Source of the DNA: an uncultured Candidatus Saccharibacteria bacterium
GTDB lineage: Bacteria > Patescibacteriota > Saccharimonadia > Saccharimonadales > Saccharimonadaceae
Direction of reading: 5' to 3'
Assembly (NCBI GenBank): GCA_934725355.1
Contig: CAKVAO010000002.1
Span: 107,283-171,282 of the forward strand
DNA: 64,000 nt
How positions within the stretch are numbered: position 1 is the stretch's first letter; every line of letters begins with the position of its first letter. The notes below the pieces were generated by a model. That model was not told the DNA's origin and made no database searches. It was given only the letters and a program-made list of their open reading frames with translations. Made by a program: the position numbers and the translations under genes. Below are positions 26,983-35,996 of this stretch, piece by piece.

Positions 26983-28755
26983 CTAGCTGTTATTAGGCTG
27001 ATGGAATAGATAGCGCAGATAATCACGCACCATTCGGCTGCCACTGATTATTGGTAGATAAGCCGACAAGACTTTAGCTACTTCGGTTGCCCAAGCTTGG
27101 TCGTCGTGCCAAATTGCTGCTGCATTGCGCATCTGTTCGTATAGCGAAGTGATCTCGGCTTTATAATCCTTGCCGTGAACGATTAATGCTACCGATGGGC
27201 TAATATCTGCAACACCACCATCGTTTGTCGAAACTAGCAAATCTAGGTTACCCAGATCTTTCATGAATGAAGTGCCGCAGGCTTCTAGCCCTACCACTGG
27301 GACATTAATTGATATGTCAGAACCCACACTCATAGCCTTGGCTAGTGATTCGTCGTAATCGGTAATATAATGCACGCGTTCACGCAGTACGGGGTCGTCA
27401 GTGATTTTATGCAGCATAACCTGTAGTCGGTCGTATGTTGTGTCACCTACACCTACATTACCTGCCATCATGCCAGCCATAATGTAGTGAGCATTGTTCT
27501 CTAATAGAATTTGCTTTAGCTGGTCAATGTCTTCGAATGGCATCCACGGTCGTTTATAGGCAACAAAGCGACGCTTGAAATCAAACAACAGTGCGTCCTC
27601 TGGTATCTGGATGATGTCACCATATTGATCGCGGCGATGACTGAGCTCGCGGTTTAGATGCTGGCGACCTAGGCGCTTAAACTGGCGTAGCTTGGCAACT
27701 TCATTTTTGAATACATCAGCAATAACAGCCTTGTAATCTTCGCCTGGCATGTTGAACTTATTGATGATGCCATTTTCGCGGTAGAACTGGAGGATTTCCG
27801 GCTGCAACCAGGTATCCAAATGAATGCCATTAGTAATGGCGGTGAAGTCAACCTTCTCGCCTGAAATATCGTGATAATCAGCTACACGTGCGTGCAACTT
27901 CGCTACGCCGTTCTTTGCTTCGGCCAGCTCAATCGTAAGGCTGCTCAGCTTGATTCGGCCGTTACTGAACATACTGCTGATAAAGTGCCGTAAGGCAGGT
28001 GATTTTACATTCGGGAATATATATTTTTGGAACTGATCGTAGCTGAATTCCGATTCTGCTGCCTGCACCAATGTGTGGTTAGTGTATAGTGTGTGCTTGC
28101 GTACGTAGACGATGGCCTCGTATAAATCCATGCCATTTGTACATAACTCATCTAGTCTAGCAATTGCTGCAAAAACTGTAGCAGTTTCGTTTAGCTGCAT
28201 TACAGCGGGCTTTAAATGTAACATTTTTAGTGCAGAATAACCACCGAAGCCTAAGCTAGACATCTGATATAAACGGTGTTCGCTTGATGGATCGCCTGCG
28301 TACAATGGGCCGAAGTGCTCTTCAGTCATGCATACCAGCATGGTCGAGCCTAGCTGCTTGCGATAAATGTCTAATTGAGTGTCGGGCTGACCATTAACTC
28401 GCAGAGGCGTAGAGCCAACTTTGGTAAAGCCCTCGGTCTCAGGTGTTTTGGTAATATAGTCAAAACGCGGAACTAGACCATCCATGTGCTGGTGTCGCTC
28501 TTCCCTGTAAAATGGCGTTAGGACGACGAAAGGAATTTCTAGATCCTCAGCACAACGTCTAGTGTCAGCGGCTAATACCCCTAACCCACCAGCACCGCGA
28601 ATGCCGTTTTTAATATCATAAATCTCCATTGTCGTATAGACATATGGTCGATCATAACTAATTTTATGTATTAACGAGCGTCGGTCGATTGCACGGTAAA
28701 ATTCCGACACTTCCTCAATTGATGGATGATTCTCTATATGTTCCTGCCCACTCAT
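26983..28755 (-). CDS. glgP: Alpha-glucan phosphorylase (GT35)
   Basis: The 590 residues fit the shorter glucan phosphorylase type: N-terminal RGAGGLGVLAADTRRCAEDL, the substrate loop with TNGIHLDTWL, FAYKRPW-like RRFVAYKRPWMPF, and the PLP-site segment EACGTSFMKDLGNLDLLVST, where the Lys is expected to hold pyridoxal phosphate. It releases glucose-1-phosphate from glucan ends. With the pullulanase at 18334 it completes a glycogen breakdown route. An AT-rich TATATA stretch lies just before the ATG. Confidence 0.9.
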   Translation of the reverse strand: MSGQEHIENHPSIEEVSEFYRAIDRRSLIHKISYDRPYVYTTMEIYDIKNGIRGAGGLGVLAADTRRCAEDLEIPFVVLTPFYREERHQHMDGLVPRFDYITKTPETEGFTKVGSTPLRVNGQPDTQLDIYRKQLGSTMLVCMTEEHFGPLYAGDPSSEHRLYQMSSLGFGGYSALKMLHLKPAVMQLNETATVFAAIARLDELCTNGMDLYEAIVYVRKHTLYTNHTLVQAAESEFSYDQFQKYIFPNVKSPALRHFISSMFSNGRIKLSSLTIELAEAKNGVAKLHARVADYHDISGEKVDFTAITNGIHLDTWLQPEILQFYRENGIINKFNMPGEDYKAVIADVFKNEVAKLRQFKRLGRQHLNRELSHRRDQYGDIIQIPEDALLFDFKRRFVAYKRPWMPFEDIDQLKQILLENNAHYIMAGMMAGNVGVGDTTYDRLQVMLHKITDDPVLRERVHYITDYDESLAKAMSVGSDISINVPVVGLEACGTSFMKDLGNLDLLVSTNDGGVADISPSVALIVHGKDYKAEITSLYEQMRNAAAIWHDDQAWATEVAKVLSAYLPIISGSRMVRDYLRYLFHQPNNS

Positions 28756-28801
28756 AACTAGATATATATTAACAAACTAATGCTTATATTTCAAATAGAA
28801 T

Positions 28802-28828
28802 GCCCCGCCCTGACTAGCAGAGCGAGGC
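28802..28828 (-). terminator. Terminator after the membrane protein gene at 28850
   Basis: An 11-bp stem with two G-T pairs and a 5-nt loop, GC-rich, followed on the minus strand by ATTCTATTT. Confidence 0.7.
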
Positions 28829-28849
28829 GAGGATTTATTGATGAGGCTA

Positions 28850-29836
28850 TCATTGCGGCAATTTGCGTGCTGATAGTACACCGCAGACTCCAAGGACGCC
28901 AACTTCGCAGATACGGTAAACTAACACTGCAAATATCACCGTATTAAGTGGCAACGTTAGGCAGTTGTATAGCAAAAATATCATAACTGCACCGCGAATT
29001 AATATACCCGCTGGCAGCATTGACATGTAGCCTGCTAACGTTGAAACCGCTATCGCCATTAAGATGGTTGGTATCTGGTAAAATATGTCAGTTGACGCAC
29101 CAAATGTGAATAGCAATAGTACCAACGTAATCAAGCGTAGCATCCAAACCATGATCATCAGCACCCAATTGTTCAGCTGACGAAATTGAATTGCCTGTGA
29201 CCAAGCTTGAATGATTGTTGGCGTATCGGAATCTTCACATCCAATAGCCTCGGCAAACACAATAATAATCAGCACTAAACCTGACATCGTAGCTATAATG
29301 GTATTATCAGTATAGTGGCCAGTAATGCCCATATCGTATAACTTTTTCGTAGCTATGCTGAACACAAATAGCATGGTTAACAGGATTTTACCACTGCAAA
29401 TTAAACGCATGTACATCAGTAAACACCCGTCGTTTGCGCGGTGGTTGGGTAATTTGTCGATTTGCTTCGTATAATATTCGCGCTCACGCCAACCCATATT
29501 TGTATGACGTATACCATAGATATAACTACCCATGTGAATACGAATTGACTTGAACTTGTCGAGCTTAAACCGTCTGATACCTGTTTTGTGATCACTGCGC
29601 GTGTCTCTGCTCTGCCAATTGGTAAACGTTAGACCAACCAGACAGTTACTGAAAAATGGCGTTAAAAGCGCTAGGACTAAACTAATAACACCAAGCCGCA
29701 ATGATGCTAGGTGTAGTGGAATATGACTATCGTATCTTCTATAACAATACCACAGTAATACTACTGAAATAACGAGTCCTGTCAAACGTGCTTCAATGCG
29801 CATCTGACGATGCGGTGCGTGAATCAAACCACTCAT
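28850..29836 (-). CDS. Multi-pass membrane protein, unknown
   Basis: The 328 residues have two N-terminal helices (about 20-60), a polar basic segment of 80 residues (KTGIRRFKLDKFKSIRIHMG ...), and five or so C-terminal helices. No motif identifies a family. The ATG at 29836 has GGAGG 5 nt upstream; the frame opens 12 nt earlier at a TTG. Upstream, TTGACA and TAAAAT with a 17-nt gap (about 29943-29971 on minus) form a likely promoter. The rest of 29849-30016 shows no gene. Confidence 0.72.
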   Translation of the reverse strand: MSGLIHAPHRQMRIEARLTGLVISVVLLWYCYRRYDSHIPLHLASLRLGVISLVLALLTPFFSNCLVGLTFTNWQSRDTRSDHKTGIRRFKLDKFKSIRIHMGSYIYGIRHTNMGWREREYYTKQIDKLPNHRANDGCLLMYMRLICSGKILLTMLFVFSIATKKLYDMGITGHYTDNTIIATMSGLVLIIIVFAEAIGCEDSDTPTIIQAWSQAIQFRQLNNWVLMIMVWMLRLITLVLLLFTFGASTDIFYQIPTILMAIAVSTLAGYMSMLPAGILIRGAVMIFLLYNCLTLPLNTVIFAVLVYRICEVGVLGVCGVLSARKLPQ

Positions 29837-30020
29837 TTTCGCCTCCAAACCTAAAAAGGACTGAACTGTGAATTAGCTATGTACTTTAACGCGACACCTT
29901 TATGACACTGCTAAACACAAGCTCTAATAAGTATTTTATAATGTTTGCAATGTACTGTCAAATATGTCAAATTGTACAACCACTGCTATGGCTATAGCTG
30001 GCTGTATTTAAACTTAAAAA

Positions 30021-30042
30021 TGCCACCGCATGAGCGGTGGCA
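30021..30042 (-). terminator. Terminator after the gene at 30080
   Basis: The stem TGCCACCGC/GCGGTGGCA with a 4-nt loop is followed on the minus strand by TTTTTAAG. Confidence 0.9.
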
Positions 30043-30079
30043 GGTGCAGATATATTAGTATTCTAATCTAGGTAATGTG

Positions 30080-30583
30080 TTAGCTATTTTTCTTGCTATC
30101 CTCCCTTGCAAAGAAGTTGGCGATGGCTAGTTCGACCTTCTGAATGGTCGCTAAATACTTTTTGGTGTCCTCATCACTGTTAATAATGCTAGTCAACCGC
30201 CGTTTAGCCGGGTCTTCGACAACATAGAATTTAATACATGGGTCTAGCCCAGAACGATCCGACAAGACTTCGTATGGTCCGTATACACCGTCGAGGCTGT
30301 CGACTTGTTGCATTAGGCGTTGTGCCTGACTCTTTGGCTTTGGCTGACTAGAGATACCATAGCTCAGCGTGGAGTTGTCGCCAACTGCTTTATCGCCGTC
30401 AGAACGCACAACGTCAATGCGTGATGATGTATTGTTCTCTAGCTCGACAGGATGACTAAACGATAGGCAAATCTGATCGCCGAAAAACTTTAAGGGGGTT
30501 AAATAGAAGTTTATATCGCCGATATAGTAGTAAGTTATGCCTTTCTCGTCAACTGATCGCTTAATATCTTGATTAGTATACAT
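30080..30583 (-). CDS. Unknown protein
   Basis: This 167-residue protein is not recognised. The first half looks beta-rich (ITYYYIGDINFYLTPLKFFG), then comes a polar Ser/Lys/Gln linker, and the C-terminal helix ends in FFAREDSKKNS. No signal peptide or membrane helix. The ATG at 30583 has GAGGAG 5 nt upstream; an upstream in-frame start at 30625 would overlap the promoter's inverted repeat and is less likely. Confidence 0.7.
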   Translation of the reverse strand: MYTNQDIKRSVDEKGITYYYIGDINFYLTPLKFFGDQICLSFSHPVELENNTSSRIDVVRSDGDKAVGDNSTLSYGISSQPKPKSQAQRLMQQVDSLDGVYGPYEVLSDRSGLDPCIKFYVVEDPAKRRLTSIINSDEDTKKYLATIQKVELAIANFFAREDSKKNS

Positions 30584-30605
30584 TGATACTCCTCTGCTGG
30601 TGCGA

Positions 30606-30634
30606 TTTCGGAATCTCCGAAACATACAATTATA
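30606..30634 (-). promoter_or_regulatory. -10 box plus inverted repeat at the start of the gene at 30583
   Basis: On minus, TATAAT (30634-30629) is followed 6 nt later by TTTCGGA-GAT-TCCGAAA (30622-30606), a perfect 7-bp dyad covering the expected transcription start. It could be an operator or a 5' hairpin. A TTGACA lies 21 nt upstream of the -10, too far for a normal -35. Confidence 0.55.
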
Positions 30635-30709
30635 CTACACAATAACACGTATTATTGTCAATAGCTATGCATTACCTACACGTTAGCAATGACAATTTAA
30701 TTACGCTGT

Positions 30710-33210
30710 CTATTCAGTAGGCAGAAAGGCTATACGAAATGCAAAGCCGGAGGCCCCCGGGTAGCTTAAATCGCCACCCGAAAAGAATACACCTGCACGG
30801 CTACTGCTGGAGTAGTAGCCGCCTCGAACTGGCAAGCGATCGCCAGTACGCACAAACCAGCTGTCATCGTTGCCCCAGGACTGGTTGCCCTCGGTAACCG
30901 CCTGTACTAGTATATTCTCGTGGAGGGCTTGTCCACCGCAGGTTTTGTAGGTGCAGGCATCCCAGTTGTGCGCCCATTCAGCGTTGGCTCTTATCGACCA
31001 AGCCTTAGCTGATCCGAAGCCATCTGCGGTTCTGTACAGGTTTACATAGGGTGGCTTAGTCTGGTTTTTAAAGTAATCAACATTATTTGGTGTTGTCTGT
31101 GTGGTGCTATCTGTTCGGTTGCCCATTACTTGTTCACATGCACCGCCAGACATGTCGTAGATGCCCGTAATATTGCCCGTAGTTGAAGCTAGTTGACCAA
31201 GGGTGCCCGTATAACCGTGATTAGCATCATTAGCATAACATGCTTTGGCTGTCTTAATGGTGCCGGGTTTATCATAGGACGTCTCGTCGCTATTCGCTTG
31301 TGGTCCACAACCCGTAACACCATAGCTAGTATTATTGTTATCGTCTTTGGCGCCTGACGATACCGCATTAATCTGCACCCTATTTACACCTGTACCATAT
31401 TGCGAAGCAGATAGATAGGTTGCAGCACCCCACTCCGTCTGAATTAGCATGTGCGATTGGTATTTAGATAGGTGTTGGTTATTTTGCGTGGTGGCCGTGC
31501 CGTTACCACCGGTATTGGCGTCGTCTTTGGTACCCATGGATTTAGCAATGTCATAGTAGACACCACGTGCGACATTAGCAATGTGTTTCTCGTTCGGACG
31601 GACGGTTGGCGCATTGGTCGAGCCAGTGGTTTCGAACTTACCCATCCAAAAGCCATTGAGCTCTCTGGTTGGATTAGTCATCCACGTAAAGGCTGGGTGC
31701 GTTGTCCAGGTTGTCTGATTGGCGTTGTCTGTTGCAAATGCGGTTGTGTTACCTTGGTTATCGGTGGTTAGTGATGGATAGTTGGTACGATTGAGACTAC
31801 AGCCTGTGCGGTAATCTTTGGCTAATATGTTGCTCTCGGCGTTATTTGCAGTACCACTCCGCCACATCTGTGCAGCAGTAGTTATGCCAGAGTTACAACT
31901 CTTGACTGGCGACTTCTTGATATCGCTAGCCTTAGAAAAGCGGATGTTATAGTTTTGCGCCTGCACGACTTTATCTGTCGCGTCACGTCGTTGAACTTCG
32001 TATTCGTAACGTGGTATGTAGACATAGAAACCAAGGATGTCAGCATCGGCTACATCAAGGTCTTTGTATGTGCCATTGCCGTTGCTGTACTTAGTTGGGT
32101 CTTTTACAGTTACAGCATTTGCCCACTGCTTGTTGTTATAGTCGTACCAGTCGGTTGCGGTTTTAGGGTTAGTTATAGCGTGCCACGTGGCATTGCCGTC
32201 GCTATCGGTATTAGTATGTTTGACTGGTATCATATTGGTATCGATATCTACCGCGCAGGTACTGCTGGTGTCGCCAGATTTACAAACGCTGGGTGCAATA
32301 TAGCTGTAGCGGTTGATCATGGCAGTGTTTTTGGTGCTAGCGGTACCGCCGTCGCTAATGACATAGGTATCATGGATACCTGGCTTGGTGTCGGTTGGCG
32401 TAGTATAGGTTAGCTGTGTTTCAGATAATGGCTTAACATTGGTCGCCAGCTCATTGTCTTGCTGCTGGCCATCGTCATTTAAATCGACCCAGACCTTACT
32501 AGTGGTCAATAGGTTAGTTCCTGTTATTGTTACATTGGCGGCTTTGTTGTAGTCGGTATAATTGGCGGTGTTGGTGATATCGTCATTATGGGTGGTAGCT
32601 AGTGATGTAATAGTTGGCAGTGGTGGCAAGTTGGCGGTTATAGTGTAGACTACATCGACTTTGTAAGTACCTGCAGCTAGCTGGTCAGAATTAAAGTTGG
32701 CGCCATATGTGATGGCTGTGGTATCGGTCGTACCGTTGTTACCTGTAACTTCACCAGCCTTAGCCGCCTTAATGGCTACGTCTTGACTGGTTAGTCCGAT
32801 ATATTTGCCCTGATCGGTTGTATTTAACCGATAGCCCCAAGTGTTGGTAGCTAGTGGCATTGGCTTGCTGGGCGTAGCGCTAGCTAGTGCAACAATCTCA
32901 CGATTAGCACGACCCTCCTTTACGGCGTCGTTTATTAGTCCCGTCTGACTATTAGCGCTCTTAATAGTTAGGTTGTAGCCATAGCGGAGGGCATTTGCAT
33001 TGTCACCTGCAACTGTAATATTGGTTGTGGTAGATTTGGTGTTACTAGGGATGGTGGCAGTGCTATTTAATGAGATTGAGAGACTTGTGTGGGGGGGGTT
33101 ATTTTATTGTTACTAGAGGAGATTCCAGATGCTACAGATGTAGCAATTGGAGTCACTGCTAGAGATAGCAATGTAACTGTGGCTGCTTTAATTAATAAAC
33201 CCCTACCCAT
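30710..33210 (-). CDS. Large secreted surface protein, out of frame at a C8 tract (phase-variable candidate)
   Basis: From the ATG at 33210 (AGGAG 8 nt upstream) comes a signal peptide (MGRGLLIKAATVTLLSLAVT ...), then ITPPTQVSQSH and a stop, caused by eight C at 33091-33098. Adding one C, or losing two, joins it to the long frame running to 30710 and gives about 833 residues. That frame contains a Thr/Asn-rich N-terminal region, an IPT/TIG-like domain (PTITSLATT ... VTITGTNL), and a C-terminal formylglycine-enzyme/C-type-lectin-like fold ending RGGYYSSSS ... GFAFRIAF. It is Asn/Thr-rich and cell-surface in character, resembling pseudopilin-like surface proteins of Saccharibacteria. Its ON/OFF behaviour is inferred. 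Confidence 0.82.
33091..33098. repeat. Homopolymeric C8/G8 tract in the 5' coding region
   Basis: Eight consecutive G on plus lie about 37 codons into the surface gene, just after the signal peptide, the typical place for slipped-strand phase variation. Nine or six C would restore the frame. Confidence 0.95.
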
Positions 33211-33226
33211 TTGCATAACTCCTGAC

Positions 33227-33254
33227 ATTATACCATAACCAGTGAATGCGTCAA
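33227..33254 (-). promoter_or_regulatory. Strong promoter of the surface protein gene
   Basis: On minus, TTGACG (33254-33249), a 16-nt gap and an extended -10 TGGTATAAT (hexamer 33232-33227) lie directly before the SD AGGAG. The promoter starts within 5 nt of the YhgE stop, so the surface gene is transcribed separately. Confidence 0.75.
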
Positions 33255-33258
33255 AAAT

Positions 33259-35331
33259 CTACATTTTTGCCAATAGTTTGTCCTTGCCGTCTACGACGGA
33301 ATGACCAGCACGAGTACCCTTCCACTTTCTAAGAATGAACATATTAAGGGCAAGTAGCGCGATATTTACTATCAATACACCAATTAGTACGGCAAAGCAC
33401 TGTGTGAAGTTGGTTTGGCTGATACCACTGCTAATTGACTCGCGTAGACCAGTAATGGTGTAGCTCATCGGTAATAGTGGATGGACCCACTGGTAGAACG
33501 TGCCGGATGTCTCAATCGGGAATGTACCAGCAGCGGCGCCTAAACTAAAGATTAGGACTAGCATTGCTATAAAGCGACCCGGGTTATCGAAAGCAATAGC
33601 TAGGAACATAATTAAGAACATAACAGCATTGGCATGTAATATCAAAATGCTAAAGTATTGTGCTGGATGCTGAACCTCTAGCCCTAGCGCCATCATGATG
33701 CCACCTGTAATAGTTGCCATGGCTGTCGCAGCAACTGCACCCACAATGAATTTAGCGCTGAACCAGGCGAACCAACCCTGTCTAGTGTTGGCGATTTTGC
33801 GCACTGGGTACGCGAAGTTAAACACCATACAGCCAACAAATAGCGATACCGCCATGAAGTACGGCGCTAGACCGTGACCATAATTCTTCACGTTGCTATA
33901 TTTTTGCTGTGTAGCCTTGACGGGGCTTGCCATTTGCGTAGCTGTTTTGTCGGATAACGGCGTAGACTTAATTTGGTTAGCGCCATCCTGTAACGAGCCA
34001 GTTAGAGTGTTAGATCCAGCTAGTAATTTAGAAGTGCCAAATTTTAGCTGGTTGACACCATTTGCTAGTGCAGGTGTCTGGCTGTTCAAGCTACTCAGCC
34101 CTGCTGCCAGTTGGCTACTGCCACTACGTAGCTGATTTAGCTGGGATAGAGTTTTTGGACTATTTAGCTGATTGCTCATCTGCGTCAGCTGATTGTACAG
34201 TGTATTGGTGCCATCGGCTAGCTGTGTGCTACCAGTAGTCAAACTGTTCAGACCATTTGATAGAGTTCCGACTTTGTTCTTCAGCTCGCTGGCGTTGGGC
34301 AAGTTCTCGGTTTTTGGCAGCTGCTCTAATTTATCTGCTAGTACTGCAATCTGTTGGTCGCTAAAGCCTAACTTGTGTAGTAAGTCTTTATCCTTGTCGT
34401 CTAGATTTGATAGCTTATTGACTAGGTCTTTGTACTCCTGGCTAGAGGTTATGCTGCTAGCACGATCAATCTCTTTCTGGAAACGATCAATGTCTTTCTG
34501 TAGTTCGGCTAGCTGTGGCTGGTAGCTGTTAATCTGCTTTAAGCCGTCGCTCAGCTGGTGTGCACCATCGTTTAGCTTCTTGACGTCTGGTAATGAGCTC
34601 TGTAGTGTCGCCGCAGAGGCCTTGGTCTGATCAACTAGCTGCCCTACACCATTATCTAGTTGTCCAGCGCCGTTAGTTAGCTGGTTGACACCAGATTGCA
34701 GTGTTGGCATTTGCGACTGCATCTTGCTGACACCGTTATCGGCGTCGGCTAAACCATTAGTGATTTGTCTAGAGCCATCGGCGGCGATTTGGATTTGGTT
34801 GCCAGTCTGCTTGATGGAGTTTAGAACTGCGTTAGCGTATGCTAATGTAACCTGCTCGGAAATTTGCGAACGCAACTGCTTTACCGCGCTGCCACCAATG
34901 GTTTCCAGTGGATAATTTAGCGAGCCATTAGTTTCGTACTTTAACTCCATTTGTTCAGGTGTAATGTTAGTAACGGTGGCGGCCTTCTTGGAAAAATCCT
35001 GTGGTAGCGTTACGACCATGTAGCATTTATCATCATGTAGACACTGTTTGGCTGCGCTTGACGACATGATTTGCCAGTCAAAAGTTTTATCCTTTTTGAT
35101 TGTATCGATTACCTGCTTGCCAACATTTAAGGTTGCGCCGTTATATTGCACGGGCTGATCATTGTTGACAATGGCGACTTTGATGTTGCCTAGGTTGCCA
35201 TAGGGATCCCAAACGCCCTTTAGAAATATCCCAGCGTACAAAATTGGGATAAATAGCATTACTATTACTGTAATGGTTAGCATTTTGTTATGCCACAACT
35301 TCTTAAGCTCCGACTTTAAGCCTTGAAACAT
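33259..35331 (-). CDS. YhgE/Pip-family membrane protein
   Basis: The 690 residues follow the YhgE/Pip plan: one N-terminal helix (about 17-36), a KVAIVNNDQPV strand, a long extracellular region with many LxxGxxQLxxG repeats (about 195-450, coiled and rod-like), and five or six C-terminal helices of the ABC-2 permease type. Pip is a phage receptor in Lactococcus, and ESX-type secretion accessory roles are known for relatives; the role here is unknown. The start overlaps the Rrf2 gene by 16 nt, so both form one operon. Confidence 0.88.
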   Translation of the reverse strand: MFQGLKSELKKLWHNKMLTITVIVMLFIPILYAGIFLKGVWDPYGNLGNIKVAIVNNDQPVQYNGATLNVGKQVIDTIKKDKTFDWQIMSSSAAKQCLHDDKCYMVVTLPQDFSKKAATVTNITPEQMELKYETNGSLNYPLETIGGSAVKQLRSQISEQVTLAYANAVLNSIKQTGNQIQIAADGSRQITNGLADADNGVSKMQSQMPTLQSGVNQLTNGAGQLDNGVGQLVDQTKASAATLQSSLPDVKKLNDGAHQLSDGLKQINSYQPQLAELQKDIDRFQKEIDRASSITSSQEYKDLVNKLSNLDDKDKDLLHKLGFSDQQIAVLADKLEQLPKTENLPNASELKNKVGTLSNGLNSLTTGSTQLADGTNTLYNQLTQMSNQLNSPKTLSQLNQLRSGSSQLAAGLSSLNSQTPALANGVNQLKFGTSKLLAGSNTLTGSLQDGANQIKSTPLSDKTATQMASPVKATQQKYSNVKNYGHGLAPYFMAVSLFVGCMVFNFAYPVRKIANTRQGWFAWFSAKFIVGAVAATAMATITGGIMMALGLEVQHPAQYFSILILHANAVMFLIMFLAIAFDNPGRFIAMLVLIFSLGAAAGTFPIETSGTFYQWVHPLLPMSYTITGLRESISSGISQTNFTQCFAVLIGVLIVNIALLALNMFILRKWKGTRAGHSVVDGKDKLLAKM

Positions 35332-35855
35332 TTGACCTCCTTCGATATTTTCTGCAATAACTCCTCGGCTGGTACATCACTATTCCAGTCAAGCTGTGGC
35401 GCCAGCTTGCTGCAGTCAATCACTCGCGCAATTACGTCTTGTAGTGTGACTTGTGCTAATACTTGCCGCCATAGATTATCTGCCATACTGAATATACGGT
35501 GAACTGCTGAATCGGCGTTAATAGCTAGCTCGGTTGAACCAGCTGTCGGGTTTTTAAACACTCTACCAAACAGGCCTGTATCCGGAAAGCTTTCGATATC
35601 ACCATTCAAAGCGATCACTGTATCTAATACGGAAATCTGATTTATTGGTTTAGCTAGGGTGAAACCGCCATTGTTACCCGATACAGCTTTTACGAGCCCA
35701 GCCACGACCAATTTACGCATCAGTTTCTGGCTATATGTCATCGACATATTCAGTCGGCGTTCTATTGTGCGTGACGAGACTGGTCGTCTTTCCTGCTGGG
35801 TTGCTAATATCGCCATAATGCAAGCACCCTGTTCAAAGCTTCTTGCTAACCTCAC
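35316..35855 (-). CDS. Rrf2-family transcriptional regulator
   Basis: The 179 residues have the Rrf2 winged helix (SSRTIERRLNMSMTYSQKLMRKLVVAGLVKAVSGNNGGFTLAKP, about residues 28-71). The usual three Fe-S cysteines near residue 95 are missing; the region reads GDIESFPDTGLFGRVF, so any signal is not sensed by a cluster. It starts with GTG, 6 nt after GAGGAG. It probably controls itself and the cotranslated yhgE gene through the repeats just upstream. Confidence 0.88.
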   Translation of the reverse strand: MRLARSFEQGACIMAILATQQERRPVSSRTIERRLNMSMTYSQKLMRKLVVAGLVKAVSGNNGGFTLAKPINQISVLDTVIALNGDIESFPDTGLFGRVFKNPTAGSTELAINADSAVHRIFSMADNLWRQVLAQVTLQDVIARVIDCSKLAPQLDWNSDVPAEELLQKISKEVKCFKA

Positions 35856-35877
35856 TATATTCTCCTCTTTGTCAGTG

Positions 35878-35937
35878 TCTATAATGGATATAATCTATCT
35901 ATAATGTAGTTTATAACTATTGCTATAATATGTCAAC
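35878..35937 (-). promoter_or_regulatory. Promoter and direct-repeat operator candidate for rrf2-yhgE
   Basis: On minus, TTGACA is followed after 17 nt by TAAACT. Downstream are two direct copies of CATTATAGA (plus 35878-35886 and 35898-35906) with a 20-nt period, two helical turns, fitting a dimer-of-dimers repressor site. No gene lies in 35856-35996. Confidence 0.6.
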
Positions 35938-35996
35938 GGTTTATTTGTTAGGTTCTGTCTAATATAGACATTCTACATCATTTAGCATGGTGAGAT

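Noticed and set aside
31955..32413. 152-residue plus-strand frame inside the surface protein gene
   Set aside because: It is antisense to a well-supported coding region with no SD or recognisable domain; Thr/Asn-rich genes give such frames.
30710..33210. Complete diversity-generating retroelement
   Set aside because: No reverse transcriptase, Avd or template repeat is found in the window; only the target-like fold is present.
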